From: Flaveria trinervia
Taxonomy: Eukaryota; Streptophyta; Magnoliopsida; Asterales; Asteraceae
Length of the DNA stretch: 64,000 nucleotides
Direction of reading: 5' to 3'
NCBI GenBank assembly: GCA_025506515.1
Contig: CM046451.1
Coordinates: 70,881,932 to 70,945,931, forward strand
The position numbers were made by a program, and so were the translations under genes. Below the pieces are notes generated by a model. That model was given only the letters and a program-made list of their open reading frames with translations. It had not been told where the DNA came from and made no database searches. The first letter of the stretch is position 1. The number at the start of each line of letters is the position of its first letter. Positions 1 to 10,165 of the stretch are shown here, piece by piece.

Positions 1-1336
1 CCTGAAAGCCAACAGGACAGGAAGAGTGTATGCCTTAGATCTCTCTAAGAAGATAGATCTCAAAGGCAATCCTTGCCTATTTTCGAAAGCCTCTTCTCAA
101 GAATCTAAACTGTGGCACAGGAGGCTTGGTCATGTTAATCTCAAAACTTGAATCAGCTTAGCCCAATAGTTTAGTCAGAGGCTTACCAATAAAGGAGTTC
201 CACTGTGATGAAACCTGCACTGCTTGTTTAAAAGGAAAACAGCACAAAGTCTCATTCCCTCCTATTGAAGTGCCCAAGTCCACTGCCTGCTTGCAATTAC
301 TGCATATGGATCTATTTGGTCCTGTGAGAGTAATGAGCATGGCAAAGAAGAAATACTGTCTGGTAATTGTGGATGATTACTCCAGTTTGTATGGACTTTC
401 TTTCTACATTCAAAGGATGAGGCTGCTCAGAAGATTATTCACTTTGTGTTGTACATTGAGAAGCAGTATTCCCTTCCAGTCAAGTGTATTAGGAGTGACA
501 ATGGAACTGAGTTCAGAAATATACACTTGATGATTCTATCTTTCAAAGGGAATCAAAAGGCAGTTCAGCATTCCAAGAACTCCAGAACAAAATGGAGTAG
601 TGGAGAGAAAGAACAGGACCCTCATTGAAGCTGCAAGGTCCATGCTGGCTGACTCAGGTTTGCCACTGACCTTTTGGGCTGAAGCTGTCAACACAGCTTG
701 TTATGTGCAAAATAGAGTGTTAGTAAATCAGAGGTTGATGAAGACTCCATATGAAGTTCTCCATCATTTGGCTCCTCTGATTTCATTTTTCAAAGCATTT
801 GGGTGTCCCTGTTTTATTCTCAACACAAAGGATCAACTCCATAAATTGATCCTAAGGTGGATGCAGGGTACTTTGTTGGTTATTCATCTACTTGCAAGGC
901 ATACAGAGTCTTCAACTGCAGAACAAAGATGGTTGAAGAAACTCTACATGTTAAGTTTAATGAATCTCCAAAGGACAAGATTCCACAAAGTCCTGTGGAG
1001 TTATTTGATTTGGACATACTGCAATATGTTCCTTATCAAACTCCTGCTGTTGCTCCTGTCAACAGTTCACCACCTGGTGGTACTGCTGATGATGATGATG
1101 ATTGCAGTACTCACCTCTTCAGGTTTAGTGATCAGCTGCCTGACTCAGCTAGACCTGATGTTCCTGTAGCTCCAGTAGCACCATCCACAACAAATGCTGA
1201 TGAGATTTCTTCGAATTCAACTTCCTTGAATTACCATCCACTGATTGGTTTCAAGGAAATGATTCACCATCACCATCTGTTGCTGCTGAGCCAGCTACAA
1301 ACACTTGCACAGATCTCATTGTGTATCAAGATCTGA
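1..1336 (+). pseudogene. pol: Copia GAG-pre-integrase and integrase remnant (element A)
   Basis: Encodes the part of a copia polyprotein that inserts cDNA into the host chromosome. The zinc-binding region starts around WHRRLGHVNL (about 112-150) and continues in another frame with the CxxCLKGKQH piece (about 215-250). The core keeps an Asp in HMDLFGP (308-310), a second Asp in SDNGTEF (497-499) and the Glu of VERKNRTLIEAA (603-605). The frame changes near 150, 390, 530 and 845, so no single ORF covers the domain. The tail (857-1336) has FVGYSS and then a low-complexity Asp run at 1087-1105 from a GAT repeat. It is a decayed gene; the family call is secure. Confidence 0.85.
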
Positions 1337-1397
1337 AGAATCACCCTATGTCTCAAATCATTGGTGATATCACTGCTGGAGTATCACAAGAAGTCAA

Positions 1398-2963
1398 TTG
1401 TCAAATTTCTGCTTCTATGCTCTCTTCATCAGTCAGCAAGAGCCAAAGAATTATCACATTGCTTTAAAGGACAATGGATGGGTTAATGCCATGCAGCTTG
1501 AGCTTCTTCAGTTCAAGAAACAACAAGTGTGGGAACTGGTTCCTCTACCTCCAGGTAAGTGTGCAATAGGCACTAAATGGGTGTTTAGGAACAAAACTGA
1601 TGAAAATGGGCTTATTGTTAAGAACAAGGCCAGACTGGTTTGTTCAGGGGTTTGCACAAGAAGAAGGTATTGATTATGATGAAACCTTTGCCCCTGTAGC
1701 CAGACTGGAAGCAATTCGATTGTTTTTAGCTTATGCTGCTTATCAAAACCTTAAAGTTTTTCAAATGGATGTCAAAAGTGCATTTTGTATGGAAAAATTA
1801 AAGAAGAGGTTTATGTATGTCAACCTCCAGGCTTTGAGGACAATAAACATCCTAATTGGGTGTATAAGCTTGATAAAGCTCTTATGGGTTAAAACAAGCT
1901 CCCAGAGCCTGGTATGAGACATTATCAAACTTTCTTCTGGAAAACAATTTCACTAGAGGCTCCATAGATAAGACTTTATTCATTAAGAAAGCTGGGCAGC
2001 ATAATCTACTTGTTCAAATTTATGTAGATGATATCATTTTTGCATCCTCTGATCCAAAGTTGTGTGATGCCTTTACAAAGTTGGCAACAAGAAGTTTGAA
2101 ATGAGTGCCATGGGAGAATTACAGTTCTTTCTGGGGTTGCAAATCAAACAAAAGGCTGATGGAATTTTTATTCATCAGTCCAAATATACAAAAGATCTTT
2201 TGCAAAAGTTTGATTTACAAAACTGTAAGCCTTGTTCTACTCCCATGAGCAGCACCACACAACTGGACACAAATCAGAAAGGTAAAGGGTTGATGAAACA
2301 CTTTACAGATGTATGATTGGGTCCTTGATGTATTTAACAGCTTCTAGACCAGATATTATGTTTGCTACATGTGTTTGTGCTAGATTTCAGGCTGCACCTA
2401 AAGAGTCTCATCTGATTGCAGTCAAGAGGATCTTTAGATATCTGCAAGGCACTCCATCTCTAGGTTTATGGTATTCTACCGGAATTCTGGTAAATTAGTT
2501 GCTTTTTCTGACAGTGACTATGCAGGGTGTAAGTTGACCAGGAAATCAACTTCTGGTGGATGTCAATTCCTAGGCAAGTGCTTGATTTCTTGGCAGAGCA
2601 AGAAACAGACCTCAGTTGCTACATCCACTGCTGAAGCAGAGTACATTGCTGCTGCAAGTTGTACATCTCAGGTACTCTGGCTTCAAAACCAACTTTTGGA
2701 TTATGGCATTACAGAGACTAAGACTCCATTGTTAATGGATAGTGCTTCAGCCCTTTGCATTGTCAAAAATCCAGTCCAGCACTCTAGGACCAAACATATA
2801 GAGATCAGACATCATTTTATAAGGGATTGTTTTGAAAAAGGTCTGATTGATCCTAAGTTTGTGCCTAGTGCTGATGAGCTTGCAGACATTTTATACTAAG
2901 CCTTTGGATAGTTCAACTTTCCAAAACCTGGTGTTAAGGCTTGGTATGCTGCAACTAGAATAA
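1398..2963 (+). pseudogene. pol: Copia reverse transcriptase and RNase H remnant (element A)
   Basis: Reverse transcriptase copies element RNA to cDNA and RNase H removes the RNA strand. The RT starts with the copia signature W..AM..EL.QF...VW.LVPLP, followed by GTKWVFRNK and FAPVARLEAIR. The active-site YVDD is intact at 2021-2032. RNase H shows SDSDYAGC, the STAEAEYIAAASC block and ends ADILYTKPL. Frameshifts occur near 1640, 1800, 1890, 2090, 2300, 2490 and 2895. The wording ELLQFKKQQVWELVPLPPG matches the other Sirevirus copies here (36643-37368, 62116-62514), so they are one clade. The final stop is at 2961-2963. Confidence 0.88.
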
Positions 2964-3610
2964 GTGACAACTACTGATGATCTAGTAATTCATACTGATG
3001 ATCAGGAGTACCTATGTCACATATAAGTACTGATGAGCTCTTTTACCCTCAGTAGTTTTATAACTACTGAAGGCTAAATGTCTCACAAGTACTGAGGTAC
3101 TTCATCTGTCTTAAACTACTGATGCAGTTACAACTACTGCAATCAGTAAAAACAGATAAGTACTGATGTCCTATGAAACAACAAATCAGCCAAAAAGACT
3201 GATGAATGTGTTGAGGACAGTTTGAAACAGCTGAAAAGCTAAGAATTGACGAAACAGCTGAAGAGAACTTTCTCTTCAGTCGTTTGTACAACTGCTGTTT
3301 CATTTTAAACAACTGAAGCAAAACCACGTCTTCAGTAGTTTTATAACTACTGATGACTAATACCAAGTCTTTGTTGTTTACAACAGCTGATGACAAAACC
3401 ACTGTCTTCAGTATTTCATAACTACTGATGACAAACACCAAGTCCTCATTGTTTCAATCATCTGAAGTCAAAACCACGGTCTTCAGTAGTTTTCTAAACT
3501 ACTGATGCCTAACACCACGACTTCAGCTGTTTCAACGTCTGAAAAGGTAATACCATGTCAACGGTCGTTTAAAAAACTGATGACTAACACCACATCCTTC
3601 AGTCGTTTCT
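2964..3610 (+). repeat. Palindrome array in pol to env-like spacer (element A)
   Basis: No coding sequence. The stretch is packed with variants of AACTACTGATGA and its complement TCAGTAGTT, plus CAGCTGAAG/ACTTCAGCTG. Several make hairpins, for example TCAGTAGTT and AACTACTGA separated by TTAT near 3050-3070 and 3341-3362. From about 3330 to 3610 the units fall into a loose higher-order repeat containing CTGATGACTAAYACCA. The same motifs fill the LTR of this element (7261-7770). It lies directly upstream of a TATA box and may be an enhancer-like array; that function is inference. Confidence 0.8.
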
Positions 3611-3700
3611 TACCCGTACCCTATATATATCCCTAACCTTAGCTCTCATTGCTTCATCTTCTTCAAACCTAACGTTCCTCTCCAAACTTCCCTCTTCTCA
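3611..3700 (+). promoter_or_regulatory. Putative internal promoter of the env-like ORF (element A)
   Basis: A clear TATA box, CTATATATATCCC at 3621-3633, lies about 75 bases before the ATG at 3701. A pyrimidine-rich leader (CTTCATCTTCTTC... and CCCTCTTCTC) runs into the start codon. This looks like an ordinary plant polymerase II core promoter placed inside a retrotransposon. Similar TATA-like boxes precede the env-like ORFs at 35128 (-), 54285 (+) and 60226 (-). Use as a promoter is inferred. Confidence 0.6.
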
Positions 3701-6700
3701 ATGGCGTCTATGCAAATTAAACCGCGACACAACTGTGTTGCCTACCTCACTAAATCGTCCATCTGGACTAAGTTCGATACTGCTATCGATCTTATGGTTC
3801 AGTCCCAAAAACACGGCATTTCTTTTGAATCCCATCTTACATGCCGAATCCTTGCACCAATTTTGGATGAACGTTACTGTTACCACTGGGGAGACAACAC
3901 ACCATCCCTCCGGTCGGTCGTCAACACCAAAGAAGTAGTCATCACTCCTGCAATAATCCGCCAATTCTTCAACTGAATGATGCTACTTCTCCTGCTGGAT
4001 ATCCGAAGGGCACCATAGATCTATCCTTTGCTCAACATGGATATCAAGGCGATCTCAGTGCCTCCACTATCATGAAGAAACACTTTAATGATGCTGAGCG
4101 CCTGATTTTTCACATGGTGAATGTATGTTTGGCCCCTAAGACGTCGTCTTGGGATCAAATGTCACAAAATGGCAGCAGGTAATGTATTCTATCCTTGAGC
4201 AACAACCACTTAATTTTCTGAAATAATATTTTGAGCTCAAGGATATGGCTCAAAAACTAACTGCCAACCGTTGGATACTATATCCACGGTTCATAATGGC
4301 CATTATTACAGACCAGCTTAATGCTGAGGGACTTGTTGGCTTGGGAGTCCCTGCTACGGCTGTTCTGCCGGAAGTATACTCCCGGCACAACTCTGACCGG
4401 ACACTCAAAATGGCTGCCAAGCTGCGAAAACTCACGCAGCTGGAACCCACAGCCACCACCTCCAAATCCAAAGTCCCCACCAAACCCACCAAAAAGAAAC
4501 CCAAAACGGCTACTCAGGGAATTGAGTCCCCTGAGGATGCCCCTGCAACACAAACGCAGGAATATCCACTAGTCCAAACCCCTAGTGGATACAATGACTC
4601 CTCCAGCCACAGCCGCTCATGCTTCCTCTCAACAGGAGCCTGCAGCAACCACACAAGGGGTACCTACTTATCTGGGATCTTCCTCACTTGAAGAGATTGC
4701 CATTGAAGAGCACCAACCTCCCCAGGTGCACACTGCTTCTATCCCTTCCCCCAACAACCGCCCCTCACAGCCCAACTTTAATAGTTGCACAAGTGCTGAC
4801 TCAATTGCACTCCTCACCCCCTCCCCAGAAACCACTTACTACTGGGAATACCTCTACAAAGAGGGGGAGGAACACAGTGCACTTGAGAACCCACAGCACA
4901 GGGGTTTCCCACTTCTATCTCCTGGTGTAGAAAAGGAGCTTAGAATATCTAGTGAGGCTGCCACCTCCTCTGACTCAGCACATGACCAGAGTGAGGCTGG
5001 TAACATTGCTAAGACCTCACTAGAGGCAACAGCTGATGATGGACATTGTCCTGAGGCTGGAAGTCCCCAGTACCAAGCACAAGGGGCACATGCATCAACT
5101 GGTCTACACCCAGTGCATGTCAATCCTGCTCTACGCAGGAGGTCAGATGATTCAGCTTCGGCTGATGATTACCTGGGCTTTTTCTATGATGTTCTTGCCC
5201 AGAACACAATCCTTGAAGAGAAAGTCAGTAGGCTGCAAAACCTACTTGACCAACTCTCACAAGGAGAAAGACCATCTTCCTCTACCCCCCACAGATGGCA
5301 CCTTCACTTGAAGGTTTCCCAAACACTGAGCCACTACAAAATCAACCACCTGCCTTTGCTTCAGGCCCTACTTCTCAGGAACAGAACCCTCCTGAGCAAA
5401 TAGGTGCTGTACTCCAAAATTCCCTCCCTCTCATCACACCCATAATCACTGATATAGTGACCAAAGCCATTGATGAGAGGCTTTCCTCAACTTTACAGCC
5501 CTTGGTTGATGCTACTGTCCAAAAGACTCTTTCTGCGGTACAACCCCTTCCTCCAATGCAACCAAAAAGGGGGAGAGTACTGCAGTGAAAGAAAAGAAGA
5601 GGAAAAGACCGAGGAAAAGAAGGAAGCAAGCAAGCCCAAAAGGAGGAGAAAGAACAGCAACCAATGCTCACCTACAAGCGAAAGAAAGGTGCTGATGAGC
5701 ACATTGCTGAAGATAAAGCCTTGGAGCTACTGATAAAAGAGGCTGATGCCGAACACAGCAGATCAATGGACAACATCATTGATCAGCTGTTTAGGCAAGG
5801 CCATGACACCAATAAACTTGACTCTGAGATTCGACGACTAGAGATTGAAGACATCCAGAATAGATGGGCAAATTATGAAGTGTTAGAAAGAGAAAGGCTT
5901 GAAATCATGATAAGATTTATTGCAAAATATCTTGGAAGATCAATGATTGAAATCAAAGCTTGGTCCAGGGACAGTATCTGGCAATCACCACCAAGATCTG
6001 TTCGTCTGAAGCATACACTAAGGGGCTTGTTATTGAAGCTTTGAATGAAGCGGGTGCTGGGAGCAGGACTGAGCTAGCCAAGCAATCAAAAGCCACACTC
6101 ACCTCAAGGATGCTAGCACAGCCTATCAACATTCCCACACCAAAACCACCCAAAACACAACCCACCAAACCAACTCCCTTACCCTCAAAACCCATAGCCG
6201 ATGATATACCCTTGAAGAAGAAGAGAAGGATATTGAGGCTAGAAGAAGATGAAGAGATGATGAAGACAGGCTGCCGCTCTCAGCTGTGATTCAGTTGCCT
6301 AAGGCCACAAGTCACTCCTCAGCAATTACTCTTGAAGTCCAGAGACAAATGGTTAAAGTGAAGCTAGAAGAAGAAGAGCTTCATAAACAGCATGATGAGG
6401 AATTGCTGAAGAGAGTTGACAAAGCTTATGCAGCCACATCTTCTATCATCAATATGAAGGAGCAAGCCCTCAGACTTTACACTCTCAGGCATACCTTTCA
6501 ATATCAAAAGGAAAGAGTGAGGATTTGGCCTGATCCCAGGGTCTCTCACAGAATTCATAAGAACAATATACCTTGGAGATACATTGGCCAGGTGAAAAAG
6601 ATTGTAGATGAAGTGATCTCTCTGGTCTTTGTAGTTTCATCCTGGGAAATCCTAGAAGACTTCAAGAAGGCCTACAAAGCTAATCTAACCCCTCAGAAGA

Positions 6701-7164
6701 TGCTGGAAAACAAAATAGTGAAAAAGGGGTTAGTTTACAAGAGGCTTGAGGAAGTCAGGAAAAATGAGCTCCAGTTGTTCCTAGAGGGTAATCACCCGGA
6801 TGAGTTTGCTTACAGAATAATAAAACTGTGGAGCTAAAGAATGGGAAACAGGCCAAATACCTGTCTGAGTATTATGGGCCTGAATCATTGTTTGAAGGAG
6901 GTGCTGAAGAGCTAACCATGGAGGAACAAATCACCTTCCTTGAGGCCTACACAAGAGAGTCGTACAGACTCATTATGGGGAAGTGAATCTCATGAATGGG
7001 ATAACAGCTCTGTGTCCTGTTCCCCAAAACAGAGTTCCCATTCATACTCTGCCAAACAAATATTTGAGGTTCTTCCCAGGCTGGAGCTTACATGGGTCAT
7101 CTTCTCTACTGATCAAGAAGGAAAAAGACCACATTTTGCCATCAATAAGTGGGAGAATAAATAA
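3701..7164 (+). pseudogene. Env-like third ORF of Sirevirus A, broken
   Basis: This is the ORF after pol in Sirevirus elements; its function is unknown, and I see no signal peptide or fusion peptide that would make it a true envelope protein. The start at 3701 (MASMQIKPRHN) follows the TATA box and leader. An N-terminal domain (3701-4330, frame change near 3975 and 4165) ends with WILYPRFIMAIITDQLN, the equivalent of the YPRFLQHIINCE motif of the copies at 34650 and 50700. A Pro/Thr/Ser-rich linker follows (4440-5400), then Lys/Glu-rich segments likely to form coiled coils (5590-6430), then a C-terminal part ending LYTLRHTFQYQKERVRIW and beyond (6460-7164). At least six frame changes disrupt it. 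It belongs to a different subfamily from B, E, H and I. Confidence 0.75.
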
Positions 7165-7187
7165 GTTAGAGGTTTTGGCTGCATTGG

Positions 7188-7200
7188 TTCAGGGGGAGTT
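7188..7200 (+). other. Polypurine tract of element A
   Basis: TTCAGGGGGAGTT directly precedes the LTR that begins TGTTGG. The same core, AGGGGGAGTT, precedes the 3' LTRs of E and H in the opposite orientation. It is the primer site for plus-strand DNA synthesis. Confidence 0.8.
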
Positions 7201-8058
7201 TGTTGGACCAAAAGAACCAATGAGCCAAGATCAGAAAACCTCTAAGTCCCACATGGTATCACAACAACTGCTGAAAGCCTCATCAGTAGTTTGACAAGTG
7301 CTGAAGACTTCAACAGCTGAAGATCAAGTGCTGAAGACCTCAACAGCTGAAGAACTAAAGTGCTGAAGTACAACAGCTGAAGAACACAAGTGCTGAAGCT
7401 GAAAGACCAAAGTACTGAAGTACAACAGCTGAAGAGTTTACAAGTGCTGAAGATCAACAACTGATGTACAAAGTCTGAAGACAAAGACTGAAGACATCAG
7501 CTGATGATATCTACTGAAGTCATCAGCTGATGAAACACCTGAAGGTCAAAGTCTGAAGATCAAGTACTGAAGCCTCAGTAGTTTGTCACAACTGCTGAAG
7601 AGTACTTCTTCAGTAGTTGTGATATCAGTAGTTTTATATTTTTTATGTTTCAGTAGTTTTGTAAAACGACTGAAGAGCTTGTTCTTCAGTCGTTGTAGTT
7701 TCAGTAGTTTTATATTTTGTACTTAACACGCTGAAATGTTCTCAGTAGTTGTGAACATTTCAGTAGTTTGTTAAGAATTAGTTATTTTTGTATTAGATCT
7801 GCCAGTTGTCACTTTCCGTGATAACAGCAGTGATTGTTGCACTCTATATAAGGAGTGACAACTTATTGTGACGAATGAGTGAATGGAATGAACGAATGAT
7901 TTGATTAGAAATATTCTACATCTATAAACATTCCTTGAAATCAGAAATATATATTCTCTCCCTATAACCGTATGCGCTCTTAATGCTTACAAGTATCGAT
8001 TGCTTGCTACAATTTGTCTAATTCTTGTTTGTATTCCGCTGCTTTGTATCCTAATACA
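7201..8058 (+). repeat. 3' LTR of element A
   Basis: It starts TGTTGGACCAAAAG after the polypurine tract and ends CCTAATACA, giving TG...CA termini and about 858 bp, close to the 872-874 bp LTRs of E. A TATA box (CTATATAAGG) lies at 7844-7853, downstream of a dense palindrome array. The right edge is set by the first base of the neighbouring copia RNase H sequence. The partner LTR is outside the window, so the exact end is not proven. Confidence 0.75.
7261..7770 (+). repeat. Palindrome array inside the LTR of element A
   Basis: Units of the type ACTGCTGAAG, AACAGCTGAAGA, AAGTGCTGAAG, TCAGTAGTTGT and GACTGAAGAGCTTGTTCTTCAGTCGT recur about every 15-25 bases. They are the same motifs as in the pre-env spacer at 2964-3610 and stand upstream of the LTR TATA box. 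A regulatory role is inferred. Confidence 0.75.
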
Positions 8059-8264
8059 TCAAACTTGTGATCGCTGATCCTGTCAGGCACATTGAGCGGA
8101 GATTCAACTACATATGAGATGAAGTTGAGAAAGGAAAGATATGTATTCGCAAGGTTCACTCGGATCAAAACATTGCAGATCCTCTCACGAAGCTCCTTGA
8201 AAAGGCAAAGCATGAAGGTCATACTTGTGCCATGGGACTTCGATATTCTAGTGATTGGATTTGA
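8059..8264 (+). pseudogene. pol: Copia RNase H C-terminal fragment (element J)
   Basis: One frame reads through the typical copia polyprotein tail: RHIERRFNYI, then DEVEKGKICIRKVHSDQN, IADPLTK and HEGHTCAMGLRYSSDW, with a stop at 8262-8264. The only break is an in-frame TGA around 8113-8115 between FNYI and DEVEKG, where related proteins usually have Arg (CGA). The N-terminal rest of RNase H and all upstream domains are missing because element A lies there. Confidence 0.8.
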
Positions 8265-9038
8265 TCTGAAATTTAGTATTTGGATATTTGGAACCTTTTA
8301 TTATTTGAATAAAAATTATTTGGTTATAATGTTTCGATTAATATTCCTATTTAGCATGTTTAATCCATGAGTAAATTGTTTACTCTAAATGTCTGTAGTC
8401 ATTCAGACTTGTGGGAACAAGTGTGAGGGTAAGATTATTATGAACTTGGATTGGTTGATATTCATAAAGATGAATATAGAGCAATGGGTTGCTGCTAAGG
8501 TTCATAGATATTTGTAGGATACAAATATTGGACTAACCCGCATCTCAAATTTTACTACATGGAATCTTATTGATTGATCATAAGTAAATTTGAGTAAAGG
8601 CGAATATCATTTGGTATCCTCAGACCTGAGGTACATATTGGGTTTTAATATTCACCAAGTGTCATACCTTGATCTGGTTATCCGCTGTTCTGAAATAATG
8701 GACAGTACATGAGACTATGTTGAGGAGTGACACAAGGTGTTTGTGAGAAACGTATGTAGTCAAGATAGGATTTGTTCCTCTTATTCGTTGAGAGCAAGAT
8801 GTCTAAGGCCTGATTAAGTTAAATCAACAAGGAATGATCATTCTGTGTCCTTGGATTTAACATGACATCTGTAACAAAAGATAAATGATTAATTCACCTA
8901 AATCTTTTCAGTAGGATACTTGAATGGGATGATGTTATTGAATGGCTCTAAGTCATGCGTATTAAGGGTAGTAAACTGTTGTTAGGCGGTATTTACTGCT
9001 TGCATCAATCTTCTATGAATCTTGTGCAAGTGGGAGAT
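8265..9038 (+). other. 3' untranslated segment of element J
   Basis: There is no coding signal between the RNase H stop and the polypurine tract GTGGGAGAT. The sequence is unique within the window, mildly AT-rich and without obvious repeats. Such long 3' spacers occur in several copia lineages. Confidence 0.55.
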
Positions 9039-9970
9039 TGTAGGATTCTATATGCCCAAGACACGTAGAATATTGATGCGGTTAGTACGTTATGATCCAA
9101 GTCGTGTTATACCCAATAACAAGCTTTGCAAACACAAACAATTATTTAATTGACGATATGATCATGCAATTAAATAACCACACCAAATTTAGAAAATAGG
9201 TGTTCTAAATAAGTTGCATATGAGATGAAACAACTTATTAGGATATTTTGTTCAAGAATATTATTTGTAATGTTATTTAAGTAGGCTAGATAACATCAAA
9301 TAATAAAAAGGTGTATAACTTATGCAATTAAATGGTTAATTGTATAAGTTATTAAGTGACTAGTTTAATATAATGTGTGTTTATGTTTAAGAGGGAAACC
9401 CCCTTTTGAACTTCATTTCGGCCACCCCATTGAAGGGGATTGGCCCCTTTTCTTCCTTGAAAACACACATAATAAAACAAGTTCCACACTCAATGTTTTA
9501 CTCTCTTATGATAGACATGCAAAATTGAACAAAACTCTTCTCTCTCTCTAAAAAGCTCTCGGCACAAGCAGCAGCATTTTGGAGGTTTTGAGTTGTTTTT
9601 GGTGGTGTTTCTTCCTAACAAGAAGGTGTTTTGCAATCAAGTTTGAGGTATAGAAGCTTGAGAGGACCTCCTTTGGTGCCTTGGTCGATTTCTTGGACAA
9701 CATTATCTTTCATTCTCGAACATCTTGCTGCTGGAAGGTAGATTATGGCAGCTTCTTCATAGCTGTCCATAATGTGTTGTTTGCATTTTCATAGTAAGCA
9801 CCATTCACATATAAAAGATTCTCTTGTTCTTGGGTTTGTTTAAGACTTATAACATCGAAATAAATCTCGATTTTCAGTTTATAAACAATGTTATAATGTT
9901 CCACTTCCGCTGCATTTTTCAGAAAGTTTAATAGGTTAAACTTTGTTTTTATCTTCTAACAAACCCAACA
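9039..9970 (+). repeat. Probable 3' LTR of element J
   Basis: It begins TGTAGGATTC immediately after the polypurine tract and most likely ends at CCCAACA (9970), giving TG...CA ends. A CT-rich block (TCTTCTCTCTCTCT near 9536) could be a leader or start region. With only one copy present the right end is uncertain and could lie up to about 10163 (GGTACA). Confidence 0.5.
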
Positions 9971-10165
9971 TGTATTCATTATTATAACATTATGCATAAC
10001 ACTTCAAACAATCACAAACCTATATAATTAAGTCAATATGCGTTAACAACTCATTAATGAAATATAAACATTATAGACACAACCAAACATTTTGTATTTC
10101 ATTAAGTACCCAACGATTACATAAGCGTAAGACATATTACATTCAGGTCAGGATCTAGGTACATA
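9971..10165. other. Unassigned segment between J LTR and B pol
   Basis: About 195 AT-rich bases with no ORF and no similarity that I can see to the other elements here. It is either the end of the J LTR or a remnant of B. No primer binding site for initiator tRNA-Met follows 9970, so it does not look like a retrotransposon leader. Confidence 0.3.

Larger units (their letters stand above)
1..8058 (+). mobile_element. Sirevirus-type Ty1/copia element A, left end outside window
   Basis: Reading left to right there are integrase, reverse transcriptase and RNase H remnants, a non-coding palindrome array, a third (env-like) ORF, a polypurine tract and a 3' LTR. Integrase before RT is the Ty1/copia order, and a third ORF after pol is a hallmark of Sireviruses. 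The target duplication cannot be tested because the 5' end lies outside. Its right end abuts the RNase H tail of a different copia element, so A probably inserted into that element. Confidence 0.85.
8059..10165 (+). mobile_element. 3' end of a second Ty1/copia element (J)
   Basis: It contains an RNase H C-terminus, a long 3' untranslated segment, a polypurine tract (GTGGGAGAT, 9030-9038) and an LTR starting TGTAGG. The protein tail differs from the Sirevirus copies, so this is another copia lineage. Its left side is cut by the end of element A; its right side abuts Sirevirus B. The simplest reading is that A inserted into J and J into B, but the other junctions lie outside the window. Confidence 0.65.

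Noticed and set aside
3330..3610. CRISPR-like regular repeats
   Set aside because: Degenerate units, no unique spacers, no cas genes, and a plant genome.
4165..4245. Possible intron in the env-like ORF of A (GTAATG at 4182 and AG near 4240)
   Set aside because: The stretch aligns in other frames with the conserved domain of related copies, so it is a frame-shifted exon rather than an intron.
9971..10165. Leader of a retrotransposon after a 5' LTR at 9039-9970
   Set aside because: No primer binding site follows 9970, and the upstream RNase H plus purine tract marks the LTR as 3'.
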